This document shows, in pieces, positions 52,814 through 61,189 of a DNA stretch of 64,000 nucleotides. The position numbers were made by a program, and so were the translations under genes. The stretch is from Roseisalinus antarcticus. Lineage in GTDB: Bacteria; Pseudomonadota; Alphaproteobacteria; Rhodobacterales; Rhodobacteraceae. Position 1 is the first letter of the stretch. The number at the start of each line of letters is the position of its first letter. The stretch is taken from the NCBI RefSeq assembly GCF_900172355.1, contig NZ_FWFZ01000015.1, forward strand, positions 32,710 through 96,709. The letters are read 5' to 3'. The notes under the pieces are model-generated. The model was given only the letters and a program-made list of their open reading frames with translations, was not told the DNA's origin and did not search any database.

Positions 52814-54142
52814 TTAGGTGAGCGAAGCTTCCAGGAAACGCACGGCGTCGAGGAAGTTGTACTTCGTTGCCCAGGATTTTCCTGCCTCCGCCAGCACCAG
52901 CTTGTCGCCGCTCAGACCGGCCTGATCCGCTTCGACGGCAAGCATCGCGGCCCTGGCTTTCAACTCCACGGCCTCCTGCCAGAATTCCTTGGCGACGAAC
53001 AACTCGTCCAGGTCGTACTCGCCAGGCGCGATCGCGCCATCCGCGATGAACTTCTCGATCTGGTCCCGATAGACGTTGACGTAGTTCAGCGCATAGTCCG
53101 GATCGGTCCAGATGCGTTCTTGAGCCTCCCATGTGAAGAAGGGGTCGAGCTCTTCGAAGATGAACTTGATGGCGTCCGCATCCAGGGAGGACCCGTTCGC
53201 CGCGTTCACATAGGGCACCTGCTTGTTCAGCTCGGCCATCTGGTTCGGGCCGAAAATGTCGGCCGTCGTCCGGTACATGACCGAGTTGAACCGATGGATC
53301 GCGTCGCGGTTGGCATCAATGTAATCGGTGGTTGCGGCGAAGCCGTCGAAGTTGAGAAGTTTCTTGACCACCTCCGCGCCTTCACCGGTCGCCAGCCGCA
53401 CCATTTGCCGGGTGCTGATCAGCGGGCGCCAGTTGGCCTGGAACTGAAGCTGATAGATCTGGACCGCGCCAGCCGGGGAACTGAACGGGACACCGCCCGA
53501 GACTGCCAGCTGTACGGCGTTGGGATCCTCAAGGCTCACAAGCTCGGAATCCTCCAACGTCATGTCTCCGAAGGCGTAGACGAATTCGAGCCATGGCCGG
53601 GTCGAGATCGTCGGCGGCACGGTCAGTTTCTGGCCCCGCAATTGATCGACCGTCAGCTTGGCCGCTTCGAGGAATTCGTGCCCCTCGTCGACAAAATCGT
53701 CGAGCGTCTTGAACCCGGAATCAGGGCCGGTGAGGATCGTATTGCCCTGCCAATAACTGTGGATGAGGAAGGGCTTGATGTTGATGATCTTGTCGAGCGC
53801 CGGCGTCAGCACACCCACGAAGATCGTGCTGATGTCGACCTCGTCGTTGTCGAGAAGCGGTACAGTCTGGTTTTCGAAGACGATGCGCCCGTCGGCGGGG
53901 TCGAGGTCGATGCCGACCTCGTCGAAGTAGCCGTTCCGGACACCGATGATCGGCCAGGTATGGTTGGTGTAGGACACCATGGAGAACCTCGCGGTGACCG
54001 CCGGAATCTCGGGAGCCAAGGCCAGCGCTTGCCCGACCGTCCCCGGCAAGAGGTTCAGTGCTGCCGGCGCGGCCACCGATCCGCCCAGAAGCCGAAGCAT
54101 CCTGCGACGGTCGAGCATCTGGGGCTTTGTATATGTGAACAT
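52814..54142 (-). CDS. Tau/Ssu/Nrt-type ABC transporter substrate-binding protein, probable Tat export
   Basis: A 442-residue protein. From ATG 54142, which has a good AGGAAAGGGAA ribosome site, the N-terminus is MFTYTKPQMLDRRRMLRLLG, then GSVAAPAALNLLPGTVGQALA: a twin-arginine-type signal (DRRRMLRLL). The mature part (TNHTWPIIGVRNGYFDEVGIDLD, NDEVDISTIFVGVL, GQKLTVPPTISTRP) is an NMT1/SsuA-like fold. Tat export would carry it folded. The longer open frame upstream runs into the promoter region. Nearby racemase, SDR and epimerase genes suggest a cyclic or amino-acid-like substrate rather than sulfonate. Confidence 0.87.
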   Translation of the reverse strand: MFTYTKPQMLDRRRMLRLLGGSVAAPAALNLLPGTVGQALALAPEIPAVTARFSMVSYTNHTWPIIGVRNGYFDEVGIDLDPADGRIVFENQTVPLLDNDEVDISTIFVGVLTPALDKIINIKPFLIHSYWQGNTILTGPDSGFKTLDDFVDEGHEFLEAAKLTVDQLRGQKLTVPPTISTRPWLEFVYAFGDMTLEDSELVSLEDPNAVQLAVSGGVPFSSPAGAVQIYQLQFQANWRPLISTRQMVRLATGEGAEVVKKLLNFDGFAATTDYIDANRDAIHRFNSVMYRTTADIFGPNQMAELNKQVPYVNAANGSSLDADAIKFIFEELDPFFTWEAQERIWTDPDYALNYVNVYRDQIEKFIADGAIAPGEYDLDELFVAKEFWQEAVELKARAAMLAVEADQAGLSGDKLVLAEAGKSWATKYNFLDAVRFLEASLT

Positions 54143-54721
54143 GTATATTCCCTTTCCTCCTGATCGGTTGCGTCTCGCGCGATTTGCATCGCTGGCCACG
54201 GCCCCTGCTCCAGGGACCAAAAAACCCGTTCTGATGGCTTGCCGCTCAGTCAGGATGGTTTTCAGCATTGGGTCAATCATCATGATTCATATGATTTTTT
54301 TGGTGGTTTTGACCGGTTTTCGGAAATTGTCGTGTCAATGAATCAGCCTGCGATCCGATGTCGGTTTTATCCGACCAAACGACCTGCCACGCCCGAAACC
54401 GGGCAAGAACAGAAAATTCCGACACGTCCGCGGATGCGCAAGATATAGAAGATTCTTGCCCCCGATCCCATTTTTTGAGCGCAAAGTGGTCGAGGACGGC
54501 CAGTGGTCGGCTTGCAGACAGGGTCGAACGGGCCGCTGCTCGGCATCCTCGCGGATCAGATCCCGGGGCGGAGTTGGCGAAAAACATGCTCGAAAATTTG
54601 CCGACCCGTTCAACAAATGTGCTTCTGGTCAGAGTTGGCCAAGGACCCGTCGTCAGTCGTTGCAATACCAGGGCAACTGTTCCAGCTTTCCTGTGTCGAA
54701 AGATCAGGTATTGGCGCACGG
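54143..54721. promoter_or_regulatory. Divergent, AT-richer control region of importer and fusion regulator
   Basis: About 580 nt separate the binding-protein gene from the regulator. A stretch at 54270-54345 is clearly AT-richer than its surroundings. It contains an inverted repeat AATCAT-10-ATGATT (about 54275-54296) followed by a T-run, and TCGG-TTTTAT-CCGA near 54360-54374. These are candidate regulator sites. I could not place a convincing -35/-10 pair on either strand. Confidence 0.5.
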
Positions 54722-56200
54722 TTGAAAAAGGACGTCTCGAAATCGATTGCTGCCCCAGTCGCAGAGTCTCTTCAGCGGCTTGGCAACGATATGCGCATCG
54801 CCCGTCTGCGACGGAAGCTCACCTTGCGGCAGATGGCGCTGGACCTCGGCGTTCACCGCACGACCTACGGCAGATTGGAAAACGGCGACCCCGGCGTATC
54901 CATGGGCTTGTATTCACAGGCGCTGTTCCTGCTTGGTCTCGGCACGCCATTCGATGACCTCGCCGATCCGAACAATGATACGGAAGGCCAGAGGCTGGAC
55001 GTGTCCAGGCTGCCCCGGATCCGGGACGCCGGCCTGTCTGCAGCGCGGCTCCGCCCAGCCATCGGGTCGTCTGACGAGCCTGTGCTGCGTATCGGTGTCC
55101 TGGGCGTCATGTCCGGGCCGGCTGCTGCCTGGGGGCTCGTCAGTCGCTACTGCGCCGAGGCGACGGCCGAGATGTACAACGACGCCGGCGGTGTCGAGAT
55201 CGGCAAGCAGAAATACCGGATCGAAATCGTGAGTTTCGACGACCGATTTGATCCGTTCCGATCAACCGCCGGGGCACGCTGGCTGACCGAAGAGAAGGGC
55301 ATCAAGTATGTGATCGGCCCGAATGTCGAACAGACGATCACCGCCGCGATTCCCATTGCCGAGCGCAAAAGCGCGATGCTGTTTCCGTATTCCTTCACCC
55401 GGTCGCTCTACAGCCTGCCACGAGAAAACTCGGTGCTGGCGCAAGTGGCGGGGTATCAGGCCGTTCCGATCATCTACGACTACCTGAAGCAGACCAAGGG
55501 CGCGGAGTCGATCAGTATCGTCGCCCCGAGAACGCCCGAGGGGCTGCGCCAACGCAACGACACCGTGTCGATCGCCGGCCAATGCCGATTGCGCATGCTG
55601 TCCTGCGAGGGCACTTATGTTTCCGGCAGCGCCGATATCGAAGAGGCGCTCGGCAGGGCATTGAGAACAACCCCGGATATCCTGGCGCTTTCGAATGTCG
55701 CGCCAAACGACGCCACCCGGCTGATACGCCGCGCACGCGAGCTGGGATTTGGCGGGTATATCACCACGGAATCCGCGCAGGACGTCGACTTGCTGACCCG
55801 CACGGTCGGATCGGATGGGGACGGCCTGATCATGCTTGGCGGCGCAAGCCCGCCCGACAAGCGGACCCAGCGGATGCGGGACTTCATTGCGCGGTTCAAT
55901 CGCCTGGCGGGGGCATGGAATGACGAGGCGGGAACCAAGGCGCACACGCTCGAGATCATTCTTGGCACGTTGCAGATCGCAAGCGAACGGGCACTCCATG
56001 ATACGAGCCTTTTCAAGGCGGCGATTCCCGATTTCTCGTCAGACAACCCTTTCTTCTCGGGGCGGACACAACTCAACTACCGGGGCAGTTCGCACTTCAA
56101 TCAGAAACGACAGATCGCACTGCCGCTGGTCGTCAACGAGATCAGCGGAGGCAACCTGAAGACCTTGTTGGTGCGTCAACCCGAGGAATACATGGTCTGA
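54722..56200 (+). CDS. HTH-LivJ fusion regulator (HipB-like XRE plus LivJ/UrtA-type ligand domain)
   Basis: A 492-residue protein with two domains. Residues ~15-90 are a HipB-like XRE helix-turn-helix (RLGNDMRIARLRRKLTLRQM, GVHRTTYGRLENGDPGVSMG, then LADPNNDTEGQRLDVSRLP). From residue ~119 to the end is a type I periplasmic-binding domain of the LivJ/UrtA/AmiC class (LRIGVLGVMSGPAAAWG, AEMYNDAGGVEIGKQKYRIE, VIGPNVEQTITAAIPIAERK). No signal peptide or membrane helix exists, so the ligand domain is cytoplasmic. The start is uncertain (TTG 54722 chosen; GTG 54503, ATG 54617, ATG 54791 possible). It is divergent from the Tau-type importer operon and probably senses its ligand. Confidence 0.8.
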   Translation: MKKDVSKSIAAPVAESLQRLGNDMRIARLRRKLTLRQMALDLGVHRTTYGRLENGDPGVSMGLYSQALFLLGLGTPFDDLADPNNDTEGQRLDVSRLPRIRDAGLSAARLRPAIGSSDEPVLRIGVLGVMSGPAAAWGLVSRYCAEATAEMYNDAGGVEIGKQKYRIEIVSFDDRFDPFRSTAGARWLTEEKGIKYVIGPNVEQTITAAIPIAERKSAMLFPYSFTRSLYSLPRENSVLAQVAGYQAVPIIYDYLKQTKGAESISIVAPRTPEGLRQRNDTVSIAGQCRLRMLSCEGTYVSGSADIEEALGRALRTTPDILALSNVAPNDATRLIRRARELGFGGYITTESAQDVDLLTRTVGSDGDGLIMLGGASPPDKRTQRMRDFIARFNRLAGAWNDEAGTKAHTLEIILGTLQIASERALHDTSLFKAAIPDFSSDNPFFSGRTQLNYRGSSHFNQKRQIALPLVVNEISGGNLKTLLVRQPEEYMV

Positions 56201-56426
56201 CGTGGTGTCGGGGACCCTACTCGACCCGAGCCGTGCCGAAACTGACCTGCCACGGCGTCTTTCCTCCACCATCGATCGGAGGCCGGCCGCGGCGCCGAGC
56301 CGCGCAGGCCCCAACCGCGATCCGGTCGGGGCTGGTTGAAGGGTCAGTGGCAGGTCAGGACAGCGACCCCGTGGTTGCGGTCCTGCCCAACATCCCGACC
56401 ACCGGCCGACGGGAACGGGACCGAGC

Positions 56427-56789
56427 TCAGCGACCTTCTCCACCGTCGGTGAAAACGACGAAGACCTTTCCAGCCTGCACCTCGACCCGATAGGTATTCA
56501 GGTTGATGCACGCGGGCGCGCGTTTGGCCGCTCCCGTTCGGATGTCGAAAACGCCGTTGTGGCGCGGGCACTCGATCTCAAAACCCTGAAGCAGACCATC
56601 GGCGAGCGAGACGTTCTCATGCGTGCAAAGGCCGTCGGTCGCAAAATATTCATCGTCTTCGGTCCGGTAGACAGCGATCACCTGACCGTCGTGGGTCACC
56701 TCGAAAATATCGTCGAGTTCGATGTCGCCGACCGTACAAACCTCCAGGCGCTGCTGCTCTGCCATCTGTTTCTGGTCCTTCTGGTTCAT
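56427..56789 (-). CDS. Rieske-type 2Fe-2S ferredoxin, MocE-like
   Basis: A 120-residue soluble Rieske ferredoxin. The cluster ligands are in CTHENVSLADG and ECPRHNGVFD (Cys-x-His ... Cys-x-x-His), with a short N-terminal region and no signal peptide. MocE of the rhizopine pathway and BphF-type electron carriers have this architecture. It lies 31 nt downstream of a MocD-like membrane oxygenase gene in the same direction and probably feeds it electrons. No ferredoxin reductase gene (MocF-like) is visible in the window. ATG 56789 is chosen, and an internal ATG at 56765 is possible. Confidence 0.88.
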   Translation of the reverse strand: MNQKDQKQMAEQQRLEVCTVGDIELDDIFEVTHDGQVIAVYRTEDDEYFATDGLCTHENVSLADGLLQGFEIECPRHNGVFDIRTGAAKRAPACINLNTYRVEVQAGKVFVVFTDGGEGR

Positions 56790-56820
56790 CTTGCCTTGGG
56801 AAATCTGTGCAAAGATCGGA

Positions 56821-57888
56821 TCAAGCAGCCGTTTGAGCGGCGGCCGGCAGGGGCCGCACGACCCGGTAGCTCGGGTCTTTCAATTGCCTCAGCAAGGTTG
56901 GGACGATTTCCCGATACGTGGCCAGGACGCTTGGGTAGGCCGGCGGGCAATCGTGCGCGATCGCGCGATGAAGCGCAGGCAGATTGTAGTAGGGCACCAT
57001 CGGATACATGTGATGCTCGATGTGGTAGTTCATGTTCCAGTAGATGAACCGCCCCACGGGGTTCATGTGAAACGTGCGACTGTCCAGCCTGTGATCCAGC
57101 ACATCGTCAAGCAGACCCGCATGTTGGGTCAGCGCCAGCGCCTGAATCAGCCATACACCGTAGATCCTCGGCAACCCCACAAGAAGCGCCGGCACGACCG
57201 ATCCGGTCGCGAAACATGCAATGACGACACCGGCCAGGATCAGCGTCCAGACGATTGCGGTCCGCTGCACCAGAGGCCGCTCCATTTCGGGCACGAAGAC
57301 CTTTTCCTCGTCCGACAGGTGGCCCGAGGCATGGCGCAGCATGTCATATAGGCTGGTCGGAAATTCGATCAGCCCAGCAAAAGCGATGATCTGACGGGCG
57401 ATATCCGGGGGCCGATGATACACCTGTTCCGGGTCCAGACCGACAATGTAGGTGTCCGTGTGATGGCGCGTATGCGACCATCGGGACACGACCGGATTGC
57501 GCATTGCCAGGAAAGACGAAATCTCGAAGAGAATCGCGTTGAGCTTTCGGTTCTTGAACGGTGTCCCATGGAGGCATTCGTGCCACCGGGCTTCGCCGGC
57601 GGACGCATAGAGAACGCCGTAGACCGCGAAGAGCGGGATCGCCAGCCATGGCTGGTCAAGAAAGGCCACGCCCATCCCCCCGGTCAGCAACAACAGACCG
57701 AACCAGATCATGGTGTCACGCACACCCGGCCAATCGCGCCGCTTCATCAACTCCTTCAGCTGCTTGCGCGGCACTGGGGTCCGGTACCAGTCCGCACCCG
57801 CAAGTCCCAGCTCGCGCGCCTCTTCGCCACGCGGCCCGACCACGGAATATTCGCTCGCCCTGATCGGTCCTTCCAACTGCCTCGGCAC
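56821..57888 (-). CDS. Membrane fatty-acid-desaturase-type oxygenase, MocD-like
   Basis: A 355-residue multi-pass protein. It has the histidine motifs HECLHGT, HTRHH (SRWSHTRHHTDTYIVGLDPE) and HIEHHMYP, with an extra QHAGL. Hydrophobic segments lie at TMIWFGLLLLTGGMGVAFL and AIVWTLILAGVVIACFATG. The di-iron membrane family covers desaturases, hydroxylases and MocD-like enzymes. Adjacency to a MocE-like ferredoxin favours the MocD type, proposed for rhizopine O-demethylation. The start is GTG 57888 with GGAGGG upstream; an open frame from TTG 57951 lacks support. Substrate not known. Confidence 0.85.
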   Translation of the reverse strand: MPRQLEGPIRASEYSVVGPRGEEARELGLAGADWYRTPVPRKQLKELMKRRDWPGVRDTMIWFGLLLLTGGMGVAFLDQPWLAIPLFAVYGVLYASAGEARWHECLHGTPFKNRKLNAILFEISSFLAMRNPVVSRWSHTRHHTDTYIVGLDPEQVYHRPPDIARQIIAFAGLIEFPTSLYDMLRHASGHLSDEEKVFVPEMERPLVQRTAIVWTLILAGVVIACFATGSVVPALLVGLPRIYGVWLIQALALTQHAGLLDDVLDHRLDSRTFHMNPVGRFIYWNMNYHIEHHMYPMVPYYNLPALHRAIAHDCPPAYPSVLATYREIVPTLLRQLKDPSYRVVRPLPAAAQTAA

Positions 57889-58182
57889 GATCGCGCCCTC
57901 CAACTTCACATTTATCAATCTTAGATTAATAACTGAACCGACCGACGTCAAACTTCAAGAAGCTACGCGAAGATCACGCGAAATGTGATCCTTACCACAT
58001 GTCCGGTCCGGCAGACGAGAGGATTTTTTACACTTCTTTTCATGTGTTTGGGGATTTTTCCCGCTGCGGGTCGCCTCGACCTGGCACGTCGGGACAAGCG
58101 CCATGGACCGAGAATCATGTTTTACAATTTACTTTTATTAAGCATCGCGCTACCAAGTTCCCGAACATCAGGGAGGTTCACT

Positions 58183-59217
58183 ATGACAGCTATCTTCAAG
58201 GGCGCGGTCTGCGCCGCCGCCATGGCCGCCAGCCTGCTTTCGGCCGGCATCGCGGCTGCGCAGGATCGGCCAATCGTCGGGTTCATCACCAAGACGGAAG
58301 GCAACCCCTTCTTCGTCGCGATGCGCCTTGGTGCGGAACAGATGGCCGAAGAGCTCGATCTTGATCTGCGCTCCTTCGCGGCACGCAGTTCCGATGACAA
58401 CGAGAGCCAGGTTCAGGCCATCGAAAATCTGATCGCTGCTGGCGCCATCGGCATTGCAATCGTGCCCAACGACGAAGCGGCGATCGTGCCGGCTGTCGAG
58501 CGCGCCCGCGAAGCGGGGTTGCTCGTCATATCCCTCAACACCGCGCTGGTGCCTGCCGAGGCTGCCGACGCGACATTCACGACAGACAACCGGGCGGGCG
58601 GCATCCTGATCGGCGAATGGGCACGGGCCCATCTTGGCGACGCGGCCGACACCGCGCGGATCGCCATGCTTGACGCCGCCGAGAACCAGGGCCTCGTCGA
58701 TGTCGAGCGTGACCAGGGCTTCATGGAAGGCTTCGGGATCGACGTGAAAGACCCCAACCGCTGGGGCGATGAGGAAGACGAGCGCATTTGCGGTCACGCG
58801 ATGACTCTGGGGTCAGAGGCCGGTGGCCGGACCGCGATGGAAACCCTGTTGCAGCAATGCCCGGACATCACGGTCGTCTATACGGTCAACGAACCTGCCG
58901 CTGCCGGCGCCTATCAGGCGTTGCGTGCGGTCGGAAAGGATGACGGGTCGGTGACGATCGTGTCTTTCGACGGTGGCTGCCCCGGTGTTGCGGATGTCGC
59001 CGACGGAGTTATCGGCGCAACCACACAGCAATATCCGCTGTTGATGGCCTCGATGGCGCTCGAGGCGATCAAGGAGTTTGCTGAAACCGGTGAGCGGCCC
59101 GAGCCGACACCAGGGCTTGATTTCTTCAACACCGGGACGACTCTGGTCACCGACGCACCCGTGGATGGCGTAGAGTCGATCGACACAACCGCCGCGATGG
59201 AAATCTGCTGGGGCTGA
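58183..59217 (+). CDS. Sugar ABC transporter substrate-binding protein (RbsB/FrcB-like)
   Basis: A 344-residue type I periplasmic-binding protein. The signal peptide [20 protein letters not shown] is cleaved before [34 protein letters not shown] is the classic RbsB entry, with [22 protein letters not shown] and [16 protein letters not shown] later. GGGAGG precedes ATG 58183, and the upstream 60 nt are AT-rich. It is the first gene of an FrcBCA-like importer of a monosaccharide or inositol-type polyol. The divergent MocD/MocE pair suggests a substituted sugar or inositol. Confidence 0.93.
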   Translation: MTAIFKGAVCAAAMAASLLSAGIAAAQDRPIVGFITKTEGNPFFVAMRLGAEQMAEELDLDLRSFAARSSDDNESQVQAIENLIAAGAIGIAIVPNDEAAIVPAVERAREAGLLVISLNTALVPAEAADATFTTDNRAGGILIGEWARAHLGDAADTARIAMLDAAENQGLVDVERDQGFMEGFGIDVKDPNRWGDEEDERICGHAMTLGSEAGGRTAMETLLQQCPDITVVYTVNEPAAAGAYQALRAVGKDDGSVTIVSFDGGCPGVADVADGVIGATTQQYPLLMASMALEAIKEFAETGERPEPTPGLDFFNTGTTLVTDAPVDGVESIDTTAAMEICWG

Positions 59218-59368
59218 ATCGACCCCGACCCGGACAGGTCGGGTCGAACAGGACCAATCTGACCGGGCGTGGCGTCAAACGCCGCGCCCGGTTGCTTGCC
59301 AATCCAGCGAAAACAGGTGGAGCGACCGTGACCATGAGATGCGAAAAGCAGACGAGGCAGGGGTGGTG

Positions 59369-60379
59369 ATGGAGTTTCAACTTCAGAGAAAAAGCAAGAC
59401 ACGTGCCTTCCGCAACTTCCTTCACCGCTATCCGACTGTCATCCCCGCCGTCACGCTGGCAATTGCTGTCGGCCTTTTTGCCCTTATCGTCGGCGAGCGG
59501 TTTTTCAGCCCGTTCAACCTGACCCTTGTCATGCAACAGGTCACGATCATCGGCCTGCTCGGCATTGCCCAGACACTGGTGATCCTGACCGCCGGCATCG
59601 ATCTTTCCGTCGGCGTGATCATGATCCTGTCCTCGGTCGTCATGGGCCGCGTATCGGTGACCTATGGCCTGCCCGTCGAACTGGCGCTGTTTCTGGGCCT
59701 CGCCACAGGGTTCCTGTGCGGGCTTTTCAACGGCCTCCTCGTCGCGTTGATCCGCCTGCCCCCGTTCATCGTCACCCTGGGAACCTGGTCCGTCTACGGC
59801 GCGATCATCTATCTTGTCTCGCGGTCCGAAACGATCCGCGCCCAGCAGATCGAGGACACCGCACCGTTCCTTCAGTGGACGGGCAACATGATCAGGCTCG
59901 AAGGCGGCGCGGTGATCACCTACGGCACGATATTGTTGCTCGTGGTCGCCGCGGCGGTCTGGTACCTGCTGAACCGCTCCTCCTACGGCAGACACATCTA
60001 TGCGACGGGCGACGAACCCGATGCCGCGCGGCTGGCGGGGATCAAGACCGCCCGAACGCTGATTTTCGTCTACGTCCTTTGCGGAGTTCTTTGCGCACTG
60101 GCCGGTTGGGTCCTGATCGGGCGCATTGGCGCGGTGTCGCCCCTCGGCAACCAGACAGCCAACCTCGATGCCATCACGGCGGTCGTCATCGGCGGGACCT
60201 CCTTGTTCGGCGGCCGGGGATCCATCATCGGAACGCTCATGGGGGCGCTCATCGTCGGCGTATTCCGCAACGGCCTCGCGCTGGCCGGGCTGGACGTGCT
60301 TTGGCAGGAATTCAGCGTGGGCTTGCTGATCATAGCCGCGGTCACAATCGACCAATGGGTCAGAAAGATGTCGGCATGA
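59369..60379 (+). CDS. Sugar ABC transporter permease (RbsC/FrcC-like)
   Basis: A 336-residue permease with 8-10 helices. FNLTLVMQQVTIIGLLGIAQTLVILTAGIDLSVGVIMIL is the RbsC hallmark, followed by PPFIVTLGTWSVYGAIIYLVS, GDEPDAARLAGIKTARTLIFVYVLCG and AVVIGGTSLFGGRGSIIGTLMGALIVGV. It forms the homodimeric channel. The start is uncertain: ATG 59369 has AGGGG upstream, while an in-frame ATG at 59339 adds 10 residues. The stop overlaps the ATPase start (ATGA). Confidence 0.92.
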   Translation: MEFQLQRKSKTRAFRNFLHRYPTVIPAVTLAIAVGLFALIVGERFFSPFNLTLVMQQVTIIGLLGIAQTLVILTAGIDLSVGVIMILSSVVMGRVSVTYGLPVELALFLGLATGFLCGLFNGLLVALIRLPPFIVTLGTWSVYGAIIYLVSRSETIRAQQIEDTAPFLQWTGNMIRLEGGAVITYGTILLLVVAAAVWYLLNRSSYGRHIYATGDEPDAARLAGIKTARTLIFVYVLCGVLCALAGWVLIGRIGAVSPLGNQTANLDAITAVVIGGTSLFGGRGSIIGTLMGALIVGVFRNGLALAGLDVLWQEFSVGLLIIAAVTIDQWVRKMSA

Positions 60380-61161
60380 AACCGCAAGCGATCCTCGAGG
60401 CCCGGTCCCTTGAAAAGTATTACGGCAGCGTCGTCGCGATGGACGGCGCGGATTTCGACCTGTACCGCGGCGAAATTCTGGCGGTGATCGGCGACAACGG
60501 TGCAGGCAAGTCCACCCTGATCAAGGCCCTGAGCGGCGCAGTCATTCCCGATAGCGGGCAGATCCTGCTTGATGGCAAACCGGTCCATTTCCGCTCGCCT
60601 CTCGATGCGCGCAACGCGGGAATAGAAACGGTCTACCAGACGCTCGCCCTCTCCCCGGCGCTTTCGATCGCGGACAACATGTTTCTTGGCCGTGAATTGC
60701 ATTCCGGCGGGACATTCGGGCGCATGCTGGGGAACATGAACATGCGACAGATGCGCAATCAGGCGCGTGACATGCTCAATGAATTGGGGCTCACCACGAT
60801 TCAGGACATCAATCAACCGGTCGAGACCCTGTCAGGCGGCCAACGCCAAGGCATCGCCGTGGCCCGGGCGGCCGCATTCGCATCACAGGTCATCATCCTG
60901 GACGAACCGACTGCGGCCCTCGGCGTCAAGGAAAGCCTGCTGGTCCTGAAACTGATCCGCGATGTGCGGGATCGCGGCATCTCGATTGTGCTGATCTCAC
61001 ACAACATGCCCCATGTGTTCGAGATTGCCGATCGCATCCACATCCACAGAATGGGTCGACGGGGTGCCGTCGTAGACCCGAAGAAGATCACCATGTCCGA
61101 TGCCGTCGCGATCATGACCGGGGCGCTGACGGTAGACGACACCGCCGAGAAGCAGGCCTGA
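60376..61161 (+). CDS. Sugar ABC transporter ATP-binding protein (single-domain, FrcA-like)
   Basis: A 261-residue ATPase with one nucleotide-binding domain, unlike the duplicated RbsA type. Walker A is IGDNGAGKST, the signature LSGGQRQG, Walker B VIILDEPTAALGV, and LISHNMPHVFEIADRIHIHRMGRR follows. This compact form is that of FrcA, and the BCA gene order matches FrcBCA. It starts on the permease stop (ATGA). The convergent ROK regulator gene ends 29 nt downstream. Confidence 0.93.
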   Translation: MKPQAILEARSLEKYYGSVVAMDGADFDLYRGEILAVIGDNGAGKSTLIKALSGAVIPDSGQILLDGKPVHFRSPLDARNAGIETVYQTLALSPALSIADNMFLGRELHSGGTFGRMLGNMNMRQMRNQARDMLNELGLTTIQDINQPVETLSGGQRQGIAVARAAAFASQVIILDEPTAALGVKESLLVLKLIRDVRDRGISIVLISHNMPHVFEIADRIHIHRMGRRGAVVDPKKITMSDAVAIMTGALTVDDTAEKQA

Positions 61162-61189
61162 CCGCAAGGCCGCGAAGAGAGTCCAGGCA

